Positions 1-5,840 of a stretch of 5,893 nucleotides of DNA are shown here, piece after piece. This DNA comes from Candidatus Desantisbacteria bacterium CG1_02_49_89. GTDB lineage: Bacteria > Desantisbacteria > UBA1551. Location: contig MNUP01000120.1 in assembly GCA_001871075.1 (NCBI GenBank), forward strand, positions 1 through 5,893, written 5' to 3'. Within the stretch, counting starts at the first letter, position 1; each line of letters starts with the position of its first letter. Made by a program: the position numbers and the translations under genes. Below the pieces are notes generated by a model. That model had not been told where the DNA came from and did no database searches. It saw only the letters and a program-made list of their open reading frames with translations.

Positions 1-41
1 TGATTTTTAAACCAGCCAGCCTAAATAATTTTCCCCCGGCT

Positions 42-87
42 ATGTGACACTTTGATTGTTCCCAATGTGACCTTTTGATTATTTCCG
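42..87. repeat. Two-copy 23-bp tandem direct repeat, possible insertion-sequence end
   Basis: Two adjacent 23-base units (42-64 and 65-87) match at 18 of 23 positions. Their first 16 bases are ATGTGACACTTTGATT and ATGTGACCTTTTGATT. Closely spaced direct repeats beginning TGTGAC are known at the ends of integrase-type insertion sequences such as the IS21 and IS481 groups, where transposase binds. No transposase reading frame is visible in the window, so this would be a solitary or decayed end, or the edge of an element lying outside. The repeat itself is seen; the IS link is inference. Confidence 0.5.
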
Positions 88-511
88 CACAGGAAAAAAT
101 AGTATTGTAATGCTTTTCATCCAATTTAAACCTTTCTGGCACCGTCCCAGCTCTCTTTTCTACCCTATTTTTTATGTCATTTTCCCTAATTATAGCCCCT
201 GTTCTCATAAACCAGTGCCATGTCCTATCTCTTTGCAAATTCTCTTTTTTCCCCTTATGATACAAGTATTATTCCAGGCCCTCATTTTTTTACTTTCACT
301 CTTAGCCTACTGTGACCAGTACTGTGATCAATAAAAACCCCTATTTTCCCTATTTTTCAGGCTTTTGTCCGTTCCAGGCTCCTTTGCCTGCTTGCCAGGT
401 TTAGCCCTGTTTTCAAGCCTCAATACTTGTCCTTTCCTAAGCAGGAAGCCCCACAGAAGCCATTGGGACAGCCCTGGCAGCGCCCATTATACTCTGTTGT
501 CAAGGATTTGG
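88..511. other. Intergenic region with no supportable gene
   Basis: This stretch is T- and C-rich on the plus strand as far as about 365, then more balanced. Possible frames at 110-334 and from a TTG at 365 lack a well-placed ribosome binding site and give low-complexity or repeat-derived translations. The only internal structure I see is a 12-bp tandem repeat at 308-331 and a 9-bp doublet CCCTATTTT at 339-347 and 348-356. It may be decayed sequence left by an insertion. No tRNA or recognisable RNA motif was found. Confidence 0.6.
308..331. repeat. Two-copy 12-bp tandem repeat
   Basis: The units TACTGTGACCAG (308-319) and TACTGTGATCAA (320-331) are directly adjacent and match at 10 of 12 positions. 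The half-site TGTGA resembles many regulator half-sites, but no gene begins downstream on either strand, so a regulatory role is not supported. Confidence 0.55.
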
Positions 512-516
512 GGCTC

Positions 517-540
517 CCGCCCCGATGGACATCGGGGCGG
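517..540. repeat. Perfect 11-bp inverted repeat
   Basis: CCGCCCCGATG (517-527) is the exact reverse complement of CATCGGGGCGG (530-540), with GA between them. The inner arms recur at 722-740. Confidence 0.85.
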
Positions 541-548
541 ACAAATCA

Positions 549-566
549 CGCAACCTGAAGGTTGCG
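549..566. repeat. Perfect 8-bp inverted repeat
   Basis: CGCAACCT (549-556) pairs with AGGTTGCG (559-566) around the centre GA, the same two-base centre as the palindrome at 517-540. It is followed by GGCTACCTAC. Confidence 0.85.
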
Positions 567-673
567 GCTACCTACAATATTACGAGGCTCCCGCCCGCTT
601 CGTGGTCGAGGTCTTCGAAAAGCCTCTACTCCTTAAAGGACGCAAGCCTCCCACCTTAAAAATTGGCAGCTTG

Positions 674-694
674 CCCGCCAGTTAGTTTGGCGGG
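674..694. repeat. 7-bp stem with 7-nt loop
   Basis: CCCGCCA (674-680) pairs with TGGCGGG (688-694) around the loop GTTAGTT. Confidence 0.8.
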
Positions 695-713
695 GGTCTA
701 CGAAAAGGCTTGC

Positions 714-748
714 CTCCGATGCCCCGATGTTACATCGGGGATGCGGAG
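714..748. repeat. Two-tier hairpin with CCCCGATG core
   Basis: The inner palindrome CCCCGATGTTACATCGGGG spans 722-740. An outer stem CTCCG (714-718) pairs with CGGAG (744-748), separated from the inner stem by a symmetrical 3x3 internal loop (ATG on both sides). Its 8-bp core arms match those at 520-537. Confidence 0.8.
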
Positions 749-767
749 TCCGACAGAATCGTCGGAC
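748..767. repeat. 7-bp stem with 6-nt loop
   Basis: GTCCGAC (748-754) pairs with GTCGGAC (761-767) around AGAATC. It shares one base with the preceding outer stem, so the two hairpins are directly abutted. It is followed by CTAC, as with the 549-566 palindrome. Confidence 0.8.
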
Positions 768-785
768 CTACGCGTAATCACTGAG

Positions 786-811
786 ATTGCCGCGTCCTTC
801 GGACTCGCAAT
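786..811. repeat. Two-part hairpin, widespread ATTGC...GCAAT intergenic type
   Basis: ATTGC (786-790) pairs with GCAAT (807-811), and an inner GTCC (794-797) pairs with GGAC (801-804) around TTC. Intergenic repeats of the form 'CATTGCGAG...GCAATCTC' are widespread in unrelated bacterial genomes, and this minus-strand sequence fits that pattern. It starts about 16 bases after the activase stop and could stabilise the 3' end of that transcript, but there is no T-run for intrinsic termination. Confidence 0.65.
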
Positions 812-827
812 GACAATCTAACAATTC

Positions 828-1739
828 TTAGCCATAATGCACGACTTCTAAACCTGCGTTGACTGCTATCGTTTCAAGTTCTTTTATGTATTCAACGGGC
901 TGGGGTTTGGTGCAGGAAAGAGGATAGGCGAGGTTAAGCCAGGAATACTTGCCTGCGGACGCGGGGTTGAACGGAAGCAAAGAAACTTTTATTACGCCTG
1001 TTTCCTTTATCCTGCCTGCAGTTTCTCTGACCGTCTGAAGGGAATCATTGTACCCGGGTATCAGGGGTAAACGCACTACAACGTTTGCACCTTTCTTTAT
1101 GAGCCTGGCAAGGTTCCCGAATATCAGGCTGTTGGATACGCCGGTATAAGCGCGGTGCAGCTTGTCATCAGGATGCTTTATGTCGAATAAAAACAGGTCC
1201 GTAACTTCGGCGATCTTCTCAAAAACTTTCCACTGAGCGTAACCGCTGGTTTCCACCGCTGTATGCATGCCTTTTGACCTGCACAGCTTCAAAACTTCAA
1301 CCGTAAAATCCATCTGAAAGGCAGGTTCCCCGCCCGTGATCGTTATGCCCCCGCCGGACCTTCGGAAAAAAGGAGCCAGCTTTTCTGCGTATTCTGCTAT
1401 CTCAAGCGCGGTTGTTTCCTTCCCTTTTACTTCAAGAGCGCCGTTCATGCATGCCCGGAGGCACATTCGGCGGCATTTTTTGCATTTATTCCTTAATTCA
1501 GGGTCGATCCTGCCAAAGGATATTATTTTATCCGGACAGGCTTTTGAACATTCATTGCACTTCTTGCATTTCGCGGAATACCACACAACTTCAGGCTCAG
1601 GAGAAATAGATTCCGGGCTGTGGCACCATGCGCACCTCAGCGGGCAGCCTTTAAGGTAAACGTTCATGCGCAGGCCCGGCCCGTCATGAGAAGCGGTTTC
1701 GTCAACCGCGAAAATAATGCCTTTAACCGGACCTTTCAT
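828..1739 (-). CDS. Glycyl-radical enzyme activating protein (radical SAM, PflA family)
   Basis: This 303-residue enzyme is predicted to use S-adenosylmethionine and an iron-sulfur cluster to abstract hydrogen from the glycine of the partner GRE, in the cytoplasm under anoxic conditions. The radical-SAM motif CX3CX2C is at Cys32, Cys36 and Cys39, within the typical DGPGLR...GCPLRCAWC context. A ferredoxin-like insertion follows, with Cys58/61/64/68 (CX2CX2CX3CP) and Cys86/89/93/97 (CX2CX3CX3C), predicted to hold two more [4Fe-4S] clusters. This places it with the glycerol-dehydratase-type activases rather than the short PflA of pyruvate formate-lyase. The GGEP SAM-binding motif is at 136-139. 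The start ATG overlaps the GRE stop as ATGA, so translation is probably coupled. Length and motifs look intact. Family is certain; the exact partner is inferred from adjacency. Confidence 0.95.
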   Translation of the reverse strand: MKGPVKGIIFAVDETASHDGPGLRMNVYLKGCPLRCAWCHSPESISPEPEVVWYSAKCKKCNECSKACPDKIISFGRIDPELRNKCKKCRRMCLRACMNGALEVKGKETTALEIAEYAEKLAPFFRRSGGGITITGGEPAFQMDFTVEVLKLCRSKGMHTAVETSGYAQWKVFEKIAEVTDLFLFDIKHPDDKLHRAYTGVSNSLIFGNLARLIKKGANVVVRLPLIPGYNDSLQTVRETAGRIKETGVIKVSLLPFNPASAGKYSWLNLAYPLSCTKPQPVEYIKELETIAVNAGLEVVHYG

Positions 1740-3910
1740 AAGCCCATCTCTGCCCTGGCAACAACCTCGTCCTGAGCGTCCCTGGGCAGGAGCGTGAAAG
1801 GAACAAGGTACCCTCCTATGCGTATGAGAAGGTTCTGAAAATTCTCCGGGTGCTCCTGCGCGTCCTTCAGGACATCGGTGCCGGTAATGTTTATCTGCAC
1901 CTGATAAAGCCCTTTTCGGAAAGCCGTTTCAATAACGTCCTTCATACTTTCAATGCCTTTGTCGTTTTCGAGAGAACCTGAGGAAAAACGCAGGTTAAAA
2001 ACCGTGCCTCCAAGCCCTCTTGACTGGTCGAATTCCAGGGATGAAAGCAGCATTGACAGTATGCCCTGCAGTTTCACGCCGGTGCAGGGGCCGATCGAGT
2101 TGGCAAGCGGGACGCCCGCTTTTCGCCCGTCGGGAGTGGCAGGCGTTTCCCTTCCCATCTGTATCCAGACAGTCCAGCCAAGGAACCCGGGAAAAACCGG
2201 GCCGTTCAGGAAATTCCCGGACCCTTCTATCGAAGAACACCACTTACCGGCAACTTCGGCAAAAAGATCGTTCACCCACCCAGTATTGTTGCCGTATTTC
2301 GGGCAGTCAAAAAGGACGGCTCGCTCCAGCTCGCCGCATCCCTCAAAATTGCCTTTTATCGCTGAGCGGAAATCATCAAGCGTGAAGCGGTTGTCCCCGG
2401 TAAGCGTTTTTATCGCGGCAAGGCTGTCAACCGCGTTCGAGATCCCCACAGCCTCGGGCTGGAGAAAATTGTAGGTCGCCCCGCCGTTTGATATGTCCTT
2501 CGCGTTCTTAAGGCAGTCCTGGACAAAACACGAAAGCAGGGGGAACGGCCGGTATAATGATTCGTTCTTCTGGTCATTCACGCCCTGGGAGACAGCGTTC
2601 CCTGCCAGGCGCTCGATCTGTTCCATGAAAGCTTTTTTCAGCTCTTCGTAATTCCGCGGCATTCCCGTCTTAGGGCCTTCCTGTTTGCCTGTCGCCGGAT
2701 TGCACCCGTCAAACATCGCGTGCAGAAGCGACATCGGTATATTGACGTAAGGCCAGGCAACCCAGGGGTTTGTCCTGCCCTGTATCGAAGCTTCCGTGCA
2801 GGTGCTGGGAAGGTAGTCAACAGCGTGCTCAAAAGGTATATTGTAGCGCTTCAGGCCTTTTGCTATCAGGTCAAAGTTAAAGAACGAGGGCTGGCCCATG
2901 CCGTTTTTCAGGAGCCTGAACGCGGCTTTCATGAAATCTTCGCTTATGCCTTCGTGCCACATTATGTCAATGCCCGGGTAATACATCCTGACCCTGTCAG
3001 ACGATTCGAGGCTTTTGAACGAAAGCTCGCTGGCCGCGTCTGTCCCGTCCGGGTTCCTGCCCGCGATGCCGACTATCACAGCCGACATGCTTGGCCCTAA
3101 AAACTCGTTACACTTTATGAAGAGCTGGTCTAAAAAAGCGTCAGCCTCCGCATCGTCAAGTTCCCCTGAAGCTTTTTCAGCCATGTAATAAGGCAGGAGA
3201 TACCGGTCGATATGGCCGGGATTGAAACAGGCATGGTGGTTACCGTTCTCCAGGGCCACGCCCAGGAAAACAAACCAGGAAAGCTGGACGGCTTCCCTGA
3301 AATTTCTTGCGGGCTCTGAGGATATCCGCCTGCATATGTCCCTGATCCTGCCCAGCTCCTCCTTCCAGTCCGAGTCGGTTTCTTCTTCTTCCATCTTTGC
3401 AGCGAGTTCAGCGTACCTGAGGATAAATTCCTGGAATGCCTTAATAGATATAAGGGCTGACTTATAAAAATCCTTACCCGGACCCGGACTAACCGATTTC
3501 TCAAGCCCAATGATCCGCTCTTTTATTTTATCAAGGCCTGTTCCGAGGATCGACGGATAATCAGGGGCCATGTGGCCCTCTGAAGCTGAAACCCAGTAAT
3601 TCTGCGCTCCCAGATACTTCTCAGCTTCCTGTATTTTTTTCAGGCCCGTTCCGTCATCCGGATGTGAATTAGGGTGCCAGCCTGCGAGTATCTCGCCTTT
3701 TCTTATCCTGAGGGGCATGTTCTTAAAAATATGGGCGGTGGCCTTGGCTACCCTAAGGCAGCGCGATCCTTCCCCTTCGGTCTGCCTGAAGGATTCCGCG
3801 GCAAGCACAGACCTTTCCCTGTATTCAGCGGCTTCTTTCTCCACTGAAACTTTCAGGTCCTCGCACCAGCCGCGCAGCTTCTCAGATCTTCTTGTTTTAG
3901 TTTCCAGCAT
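1736..3910 (-). CDS. Glycyl radical enzyme, PFL2/dehydratase-like, substrate unknown
   Basis: This 724-residue protein belongs to the pyruvate formate-lyase/glycerol dehydratase superfamily. The glycyl radical loop is near the C-terminus: Arg697-Ile-Gly-Gly700-Tyr, with Gly700 the predicted radical site. The thiyl-radical cysteine is Cys371 in STCTE. The CxE arrangement (Glu373) is known from dehydratases and C-N or C-S lyases, whereas pyruvate formate-lyase has CysCys without that Glu. Other family blocks are visible: GHMAPDY near 112-118, NPGHIDRYLLPYY at 230-242, NGGATYNF at 475-482, DSLAAIK at 495-501 and ATPDGRKAG at 591-599. It is somewhat shorter than the usual 780-850 residues but appears complete at both ends. 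The start is supported by AAGG five bases upstream. No microcompartment shell genes or transporters are in view, so the substrate cannot be named. Annotations of formate acetyltransferase would probably be wrong. Confidence 0.93.
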   Translation of the reverse strand: MLETKTRRSEKLRGWCEDLKVSVEKEAAEYRERSVLAAESFRQTEGEGSRCLRVAKATAHIFKNMPLRIRKGEILAGWHPNSHPDDGTGLKKIQEAEKYLGAQNYWVSASEGHMAPDYPSILGTGLDKIKERIIGLEKSVSPGPGKDFYKSALISIKAFQEFILRYAELAAKMEEEETDSDWKEELGRIRDICRRISSEPARNFREAVQLSWFVFLGVALENGNHHACFNPGHIDRYLLPYYMAEKASGELDDAEADAFLDQLFIKCNEFLGPSMSAVIVGIAGRNPDGTDAASELSFKSLESSDRVRMYYPGIDIMWHEGISEDFMKAAFRLLKNGMGQPSFFNFDLIAKGLKRYNIPFEHAVDYLPSTCTEASIQGRTNPWVAWPYVNIPMSLLHAMFDGCNPATGKQEGPKTGMPRNYEELKKAFMEQIERLAGNAVSQGVNDQKNESLYRPFPLLSCFVQDCLKNAKDISNGGATYNFLQPEAVGISNAVDSLAAIKTLTGDNRFTLDDFRSAIKGNFEGCGELERAVLFDCPKYGNNTGWVNDLFAEVAGKWCSSIEGSGNFLNGPVFPGFLGWTVWIQMGRETPATPDGRKAGVPLANSIGPCTGVKLQGILSMLLSSLEFDQSRGLGGTVFNLRFSSGSLENDKGIESMKDVIETAFRKGLYQVQINITGTDVLKDAQEHPENFQNLLIRIGGYLVPFTLLPRDAQDEVVARAEMGL

Positions 3911-3943
3911 ATATACCTTACCACGAAACCATAAAAAAATTTA

Positions 3944-3973
3944 ACCACGAATTAACACGAATTTCCACGAATT
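3944..3973. repeat. Three-copy 10-bp tandem array (NNCACGAATT)
   Basis: ACCACGAATT (3944-3953), AACACGAATT (3954-3963) and TCCACGAATT (3964-3973) follow each other with an exact 10-base period. A partial extra copy, ACCACGAA, lies at 3920-3927, next to the GRE ribosome binding site. The array is 33-63 bases upstream of the GRE start on the minus strand. From general recollection, similar 'AATTCGTG' runs occur as dispersed intergenic repeats in environmental genomes, so this may be a repeat family rather than a dedicated operator. Confidence 0.8.
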
Positions 3974-4012
3974 TTAACCTTTAGGCCATTAATCCGTTTA
4001 TCAAATATAAAC

Positions 4013-4040
4013 TCATGACACATGACTCATGACGCGTGAC
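4013..4040. repeat. Four-copy 7-bp tandem array (NCRTGAC)
   Basis: The units TCATGAC (4013-4019), ACATGAC (4020-4026), TCATGAC (4027-4033) and GCGTGAC (4034-4040) form a perfect-period heptamer array ending five bases from the purB stop codon. Heptamer tandem repeats of this general kind are known as STRR elements in filamentous cyanobacteria; whether this one is related is unknown. Confidence 0.85.
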
Positions 4041-4045
4041 TGTAT

Positions 4046-5338
4046 TTAAATTCCAAGACGGCGGAATATTCTGGGGATGTGGCGCAGGAAGTGCGAGAGG
4101 TTGAAACATCCTTCAATCTCTTTGCCCGAAAGGATTTTTGTTACCGCCAGATCTTTCTTTATTTCTTCTTTAAAATCAGTTTCATCCTTCCAGGTCTTCA
4201 TCGCGTTCTTCTGCACAAGGTCATACGCGGCTTTTGAGTCCATCCCCTTTTCAACGAGCCTTACGAGCACCCGCTGGGAAAAGATAAGGTTGCGGCTGGC
4301 ACTGAAATTCTCCTTCATCCTTCCGGCATACACGTTCATTTTTTCGACCAGGCCTGTGAATTTGCGCAGGATGTAGTCCGCAAGTATGCAGGAATCCGGC
4401 ACTATCACCCGTTCGGCAGAGGAATGCGAAATATCCCTTTCGTGCCACAGCGGCATGTTCTCAAAACCAGCGAGGGCGTTCGCCCTGATGACGCGGCTGA
4501 GGCCTGATATCCTTTCCGCGATCACGGGATTACGCTTGTGGGGCATGGCGGAAGAGCCCTTCTGCGTTGGGCTGAAATATTCCTCAACCTCAAGTATTTC
4601 CGTGTGCTGCAGATTCCTTATCTCCTGGCAGAATTTGTCAAGAGAGCTTGCGGTTATGGCAAGCGCCGAGAGGAAATGCGCGAGCCTGTCCCGCTGGATG
4701 ATCTGGTTTGAGACCGGAGCAGGCTTCAGCCCAAGCTTCCCGCACACGTACTGCTCCACGAAAGGCTCAACCTCCGCGTATGTGCCGACAGCCCCGGAGA
4801 TCTTGCCGCAGTTTATCTGCTCTGCCGCATCCCTGACCCTTTGCAGGTTGCGCTGCATCTCCGTGTACCATATGGCGAGTTTCAGCCCGAAGGTGATCGG
4901 CTGGGCGTGAACGTTATGCGTGCGGCCCATCATCACGGTATTTTTGTACTGCTTTGCCTTCGCCTTCAATATCCTGACCAGGCCTTCCATGTCCTTTACA
5001 ATGATCTCCGCGGACTGCCTTACCTGCAGGAAAAATCCCGTGTCCATTATATCGGATGACGTAAGGCCGAGGTGTATATATTTGCCCTCTTTGCCGGCCT
5101 GTTCGGCAAGGGAGCGGACGAAAGCGACAACCTCGTGGTTGGTAATTTCGTCAAGCTTGTGTATCCTTCCAAGGTTCACCTTGGCGCGCTTCCTTATTTT
5201 AGGGATCGCGGACGCGGGGATCTTGCCCAGTTTGGCGTTTGCCTCACAGGCAAGGAGCTCGATGTCCAGCCAGGTTCTGTACCTGTTTTTCTCTTCCCAG
5301 ATCGCGCCCATGTCGGGTAAAGTGTAGCGTGCTATCAT
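4046..5338 (-). CDS. purB: Adenylosuccinate lyase
   Basis: This 430-residue cytoplasmic homotetramer-type enzyme catalyses two purine steps: SAICAR to AICAR plus fumarate, and adenylosuccinate to AMP plus fumarate. The fumarate lyase signature GSSAMPHKRNP is at 261-271, with catalytic-serine candidates Ser262 and Ser263. His68 (NHEV), His89, TSSD at 93-96 and His141 (GRTHNVHAQP) match the known active-site residues of the Bacillus subtilis enzyme at the same numbering, as do Lys268 and Glu275. Length also matches that short bacterial type, not the longer E. coli type. I chose the ATG at 5338 over an in-frame upstream start at 5392 because GGAGGT lies five bases before it and the extra 18 residues would come from the AT-rich repeat. 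It is intact and stands 135 bp upstream of the GRE, with no other pur genes in view. Confidence 0.97.
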   Translation of the reverse strand: MIARYTLPDMGAIWEEKNRYRTWLDIELLACEANAKLGKIPASAIPKIRKRAKVNLGRIHKLDEITNHEVVAFVRSLAEQAGKEGKYIHLGLTSSDIMDTGFFLQVRQSAEIIVKDMEGLVRILKAKAKQYKNTVMMGRTHNVHAQPITFGLKLAIWYTEMQRNLQRVRDAAEQINCGKISGAVGTYAEVEPFVEQYVCGKLGLKPAPVSNQIIQRDRLAHFLSALAITASSLDKFCQEIRNLQHTEILEVEEYFSPTQKGSSAMPHKRNPVIAERISGLSRVIRANALAGFENMPLWHERDISHSSAERVIVPDSCILADYILRKFTGLVEKMNVYAGRMKENFSASRNLIFSQRVLVRLVEKGMDSKAAYDLVQKNAMKTWKDETDFKEEIKKDLAVTKILSGKEIEGCFNLSHFLRHIPRIFRRLGI

Positions 5339-5343
5339 GGTAC

Positions 5344-5349
5344 ACCTCC
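5344..5349 (-). promoter_or_regulatory. Shine-Dalgarno site that sets the purB start
   Basis: GGAGGT on the minus strand, five bases before the ATG at 5338. It is the strongest ribosome binding site in the window and rules out the longer upstream reading of purB. Confidence 0.9.
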
Positions 5350-5353
5350 AAAG

Positions 5354-5381
5354 AATTTCAAATTTCAAATTGTAAATTGCA
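5354..5381. repeat. Left heptamer array flanking the four-helix gene
   Basis: Four 7-base units: AATTTCA (5354-5360), AATTTCA (5361-5367), AATTGTA (5368-5374) and AATTGCA (5375-5381). The stretch AAATTGTAAATTGCAAA at 5367-5383 is the exact reverse complement of 5816-5832, on the far side of the four-helix gene. The array lies between that gene and purB, ending five bases from the purB ribosome binding site. Confidence 0.85.
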
Positions 5382-5420
5382 AAATGTCCCAAAGGGATTC
5401 CTTCGGAACAAAAGTAAAGG

Positions 5421-5783
5421 TCATTTTATATTACTCTTCGCGGTCAATACTGCTTTAGCAAATATCCTGCTTAATTCCTTTGCTTCTTCTAATAGTTTCT
5501 CTATTTCAGAACCTGGTATAAGTTCAGCTCGAATTATCAGTTTCAACCAATAATTTGATTCCTTCAGTTCCTTTAACACCAATTGCATCTTGTGTATGAA
5601 ATCTGCCCTACTCTCAGCCCCGCAGGCTTCTTCGTAATTTGCACCTGCTGAAGTAGCAGCTCTAATCAATTGATTATATACATATCCTGCAACTATGGCC
5701 TTTCTGGCTTTTGTTATAACTCTAATAATTTCTGCTGCATAATTGAGCAATCGCTGCGCCAAAGCATCGGCTTCACTCTGCAT
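5421..5783 (-). CDS. Four-helix-bundle protein, 23S rRNA intervening-sequence (S23) family
   Basis: This 120-residue all-helical protein has roughly four amphipathic helices at 5-26, 28-55, 58-86 and 92-117. Family features are Ser45-Ala-Gly-Ala-Asn49-Tyr50-Glu-Glu-Ala, Ser58-Arg-Ala-Asp61-Phe62-Ile and KELKES followed by Tyr78-Trp79-Leu80. Members were first found inside intervening sequences of 23S rRNA genes (Leptospira, Coxiella), but many lie elsewhere, as here; their biochemical role is not established. The related Avd protein of diversity-generating retroelements is an alternative, but no reverse transcriptase or template repeat is seen, and the window ends 110 bases upstream. A GAAAGG site lies about six bases before the ATG. 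It is flanked by inverted heptamer arrays, which hints at a cassette. Lower GC than the neighbouring genes fits acquisition by transfer. Confidence 0.88.
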   Translation of the reverse strand: MQSEADALAQRLLNYAAEIIRVITKARKAIVAGYVYNQLIRAATSAGANYEEACGAESRADFIHKMQLVLKELKESNYWLKLIIRAELIPGSEIEKLLEEAKELSRIFAKAVLTAKSNIK

Positions 5784-5812
5784 ATTATACCTTTCAATGT
5801 GGTCTTATCTTT

Positions 5813-5840
5813 CAATTTGCAATTTACAATTTACAATTTG
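5813..5840. repeat. Right heptamer array flanking the four-helix gene
   Basis: Four 7-base units with only the last base varying: CAATTTG (5813-5819), CAATTTA (5820-5826), CAATTTA (5827-5833), CAATTTG (5834-5840). It holds the inverted partner (5816-5832) of 5367-5383. It lies about 30 bases upstream of the four-helix start, so it could overlap that gene's promoter. Confidence 0.87.

Larger units (their letters stand above)
512..811. repeat. Mosaic of GC-rich palindromic elements (REP/MITE-like)
   Basis: About 300 bases are packed with short perfect hairpins (listed separately) joined by recurring linkers. GGCTCCCGCCC occurs at 512-522 and 586-596, CGAAAAG-plus-CCT-like tracts at 616-625 and 701-717, and CCTAC follows two of the palindromes. 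Arms CCCCGATG and CATCGGGG occur twice, at 520-537 and 722-740, around different centres. This modular build is typical of dispersed intergenic palindromes scattered through some bacterial genomes. It sits directly after the stop codon of the activase operon, so the minus-strand transcript would run into it as a folded 3' region. I see no U-tract, so it is not called a classical terminator. Confidence 0.75.

Noticed and set aside
110-334. Plus-strand 74-residue hydrophobic frame
   Set aside because: The nearest AGGA is about 15 bases before the ATG, too far; the translation only reflects a T/C-rich tract and ends in the 12-bp tandem repeat.
486-503. Minus-strand TTGACA and TATAAT hexamers
   Set aside because: Both match the sigma-70 consensus but are only 6 bases apart instead of about 17, and no gene follows.
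365-685. Plus-strand 106-residue frame from a TTG
   Set aside because: It runs through the palindromic mosaic, has no ribosome binding site, and matches no protein family I know.
784-811. Intrinsic terminator for the GRE-activase operon
   Set aside because: A hairpin is present, but there is no T-run after it on the minus strand; it fits a dispersed repeat better.
1953-3510. Several frames of 64-173 residues on both strands inside the GRE gene
   Set aside because: They overlap a clearly coding gene in other frames and show no family motifs; they are shadows.
3944-4040. CRISPR array
   Set aside because: The repeats are 7 and 10 bases, directly adjacent, with no spacers and no cas genes.
5339-5392. 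18-residue N-terminal extension of PurB
   Set aside because: It is encoded by the repeat region, and the strong GGAGGT site supports the ATG at 5338.
5387-5408. Small stems TCCC-AAA-GGGA and TTCC-TTC-GGAA after the four-helix gene as a terminator
   Set aside because: Only 4-bp stems, with a short T-run; too weak to call.
5421-5783. Diversity-generating retroelement Avd protein
   Set aside because: The fold class is similar, but no reverse transcriptase, template repeat or variable-repeat gene is seen; the S23 family fits as well without these. The right edge is close, so it is not fully excluded.
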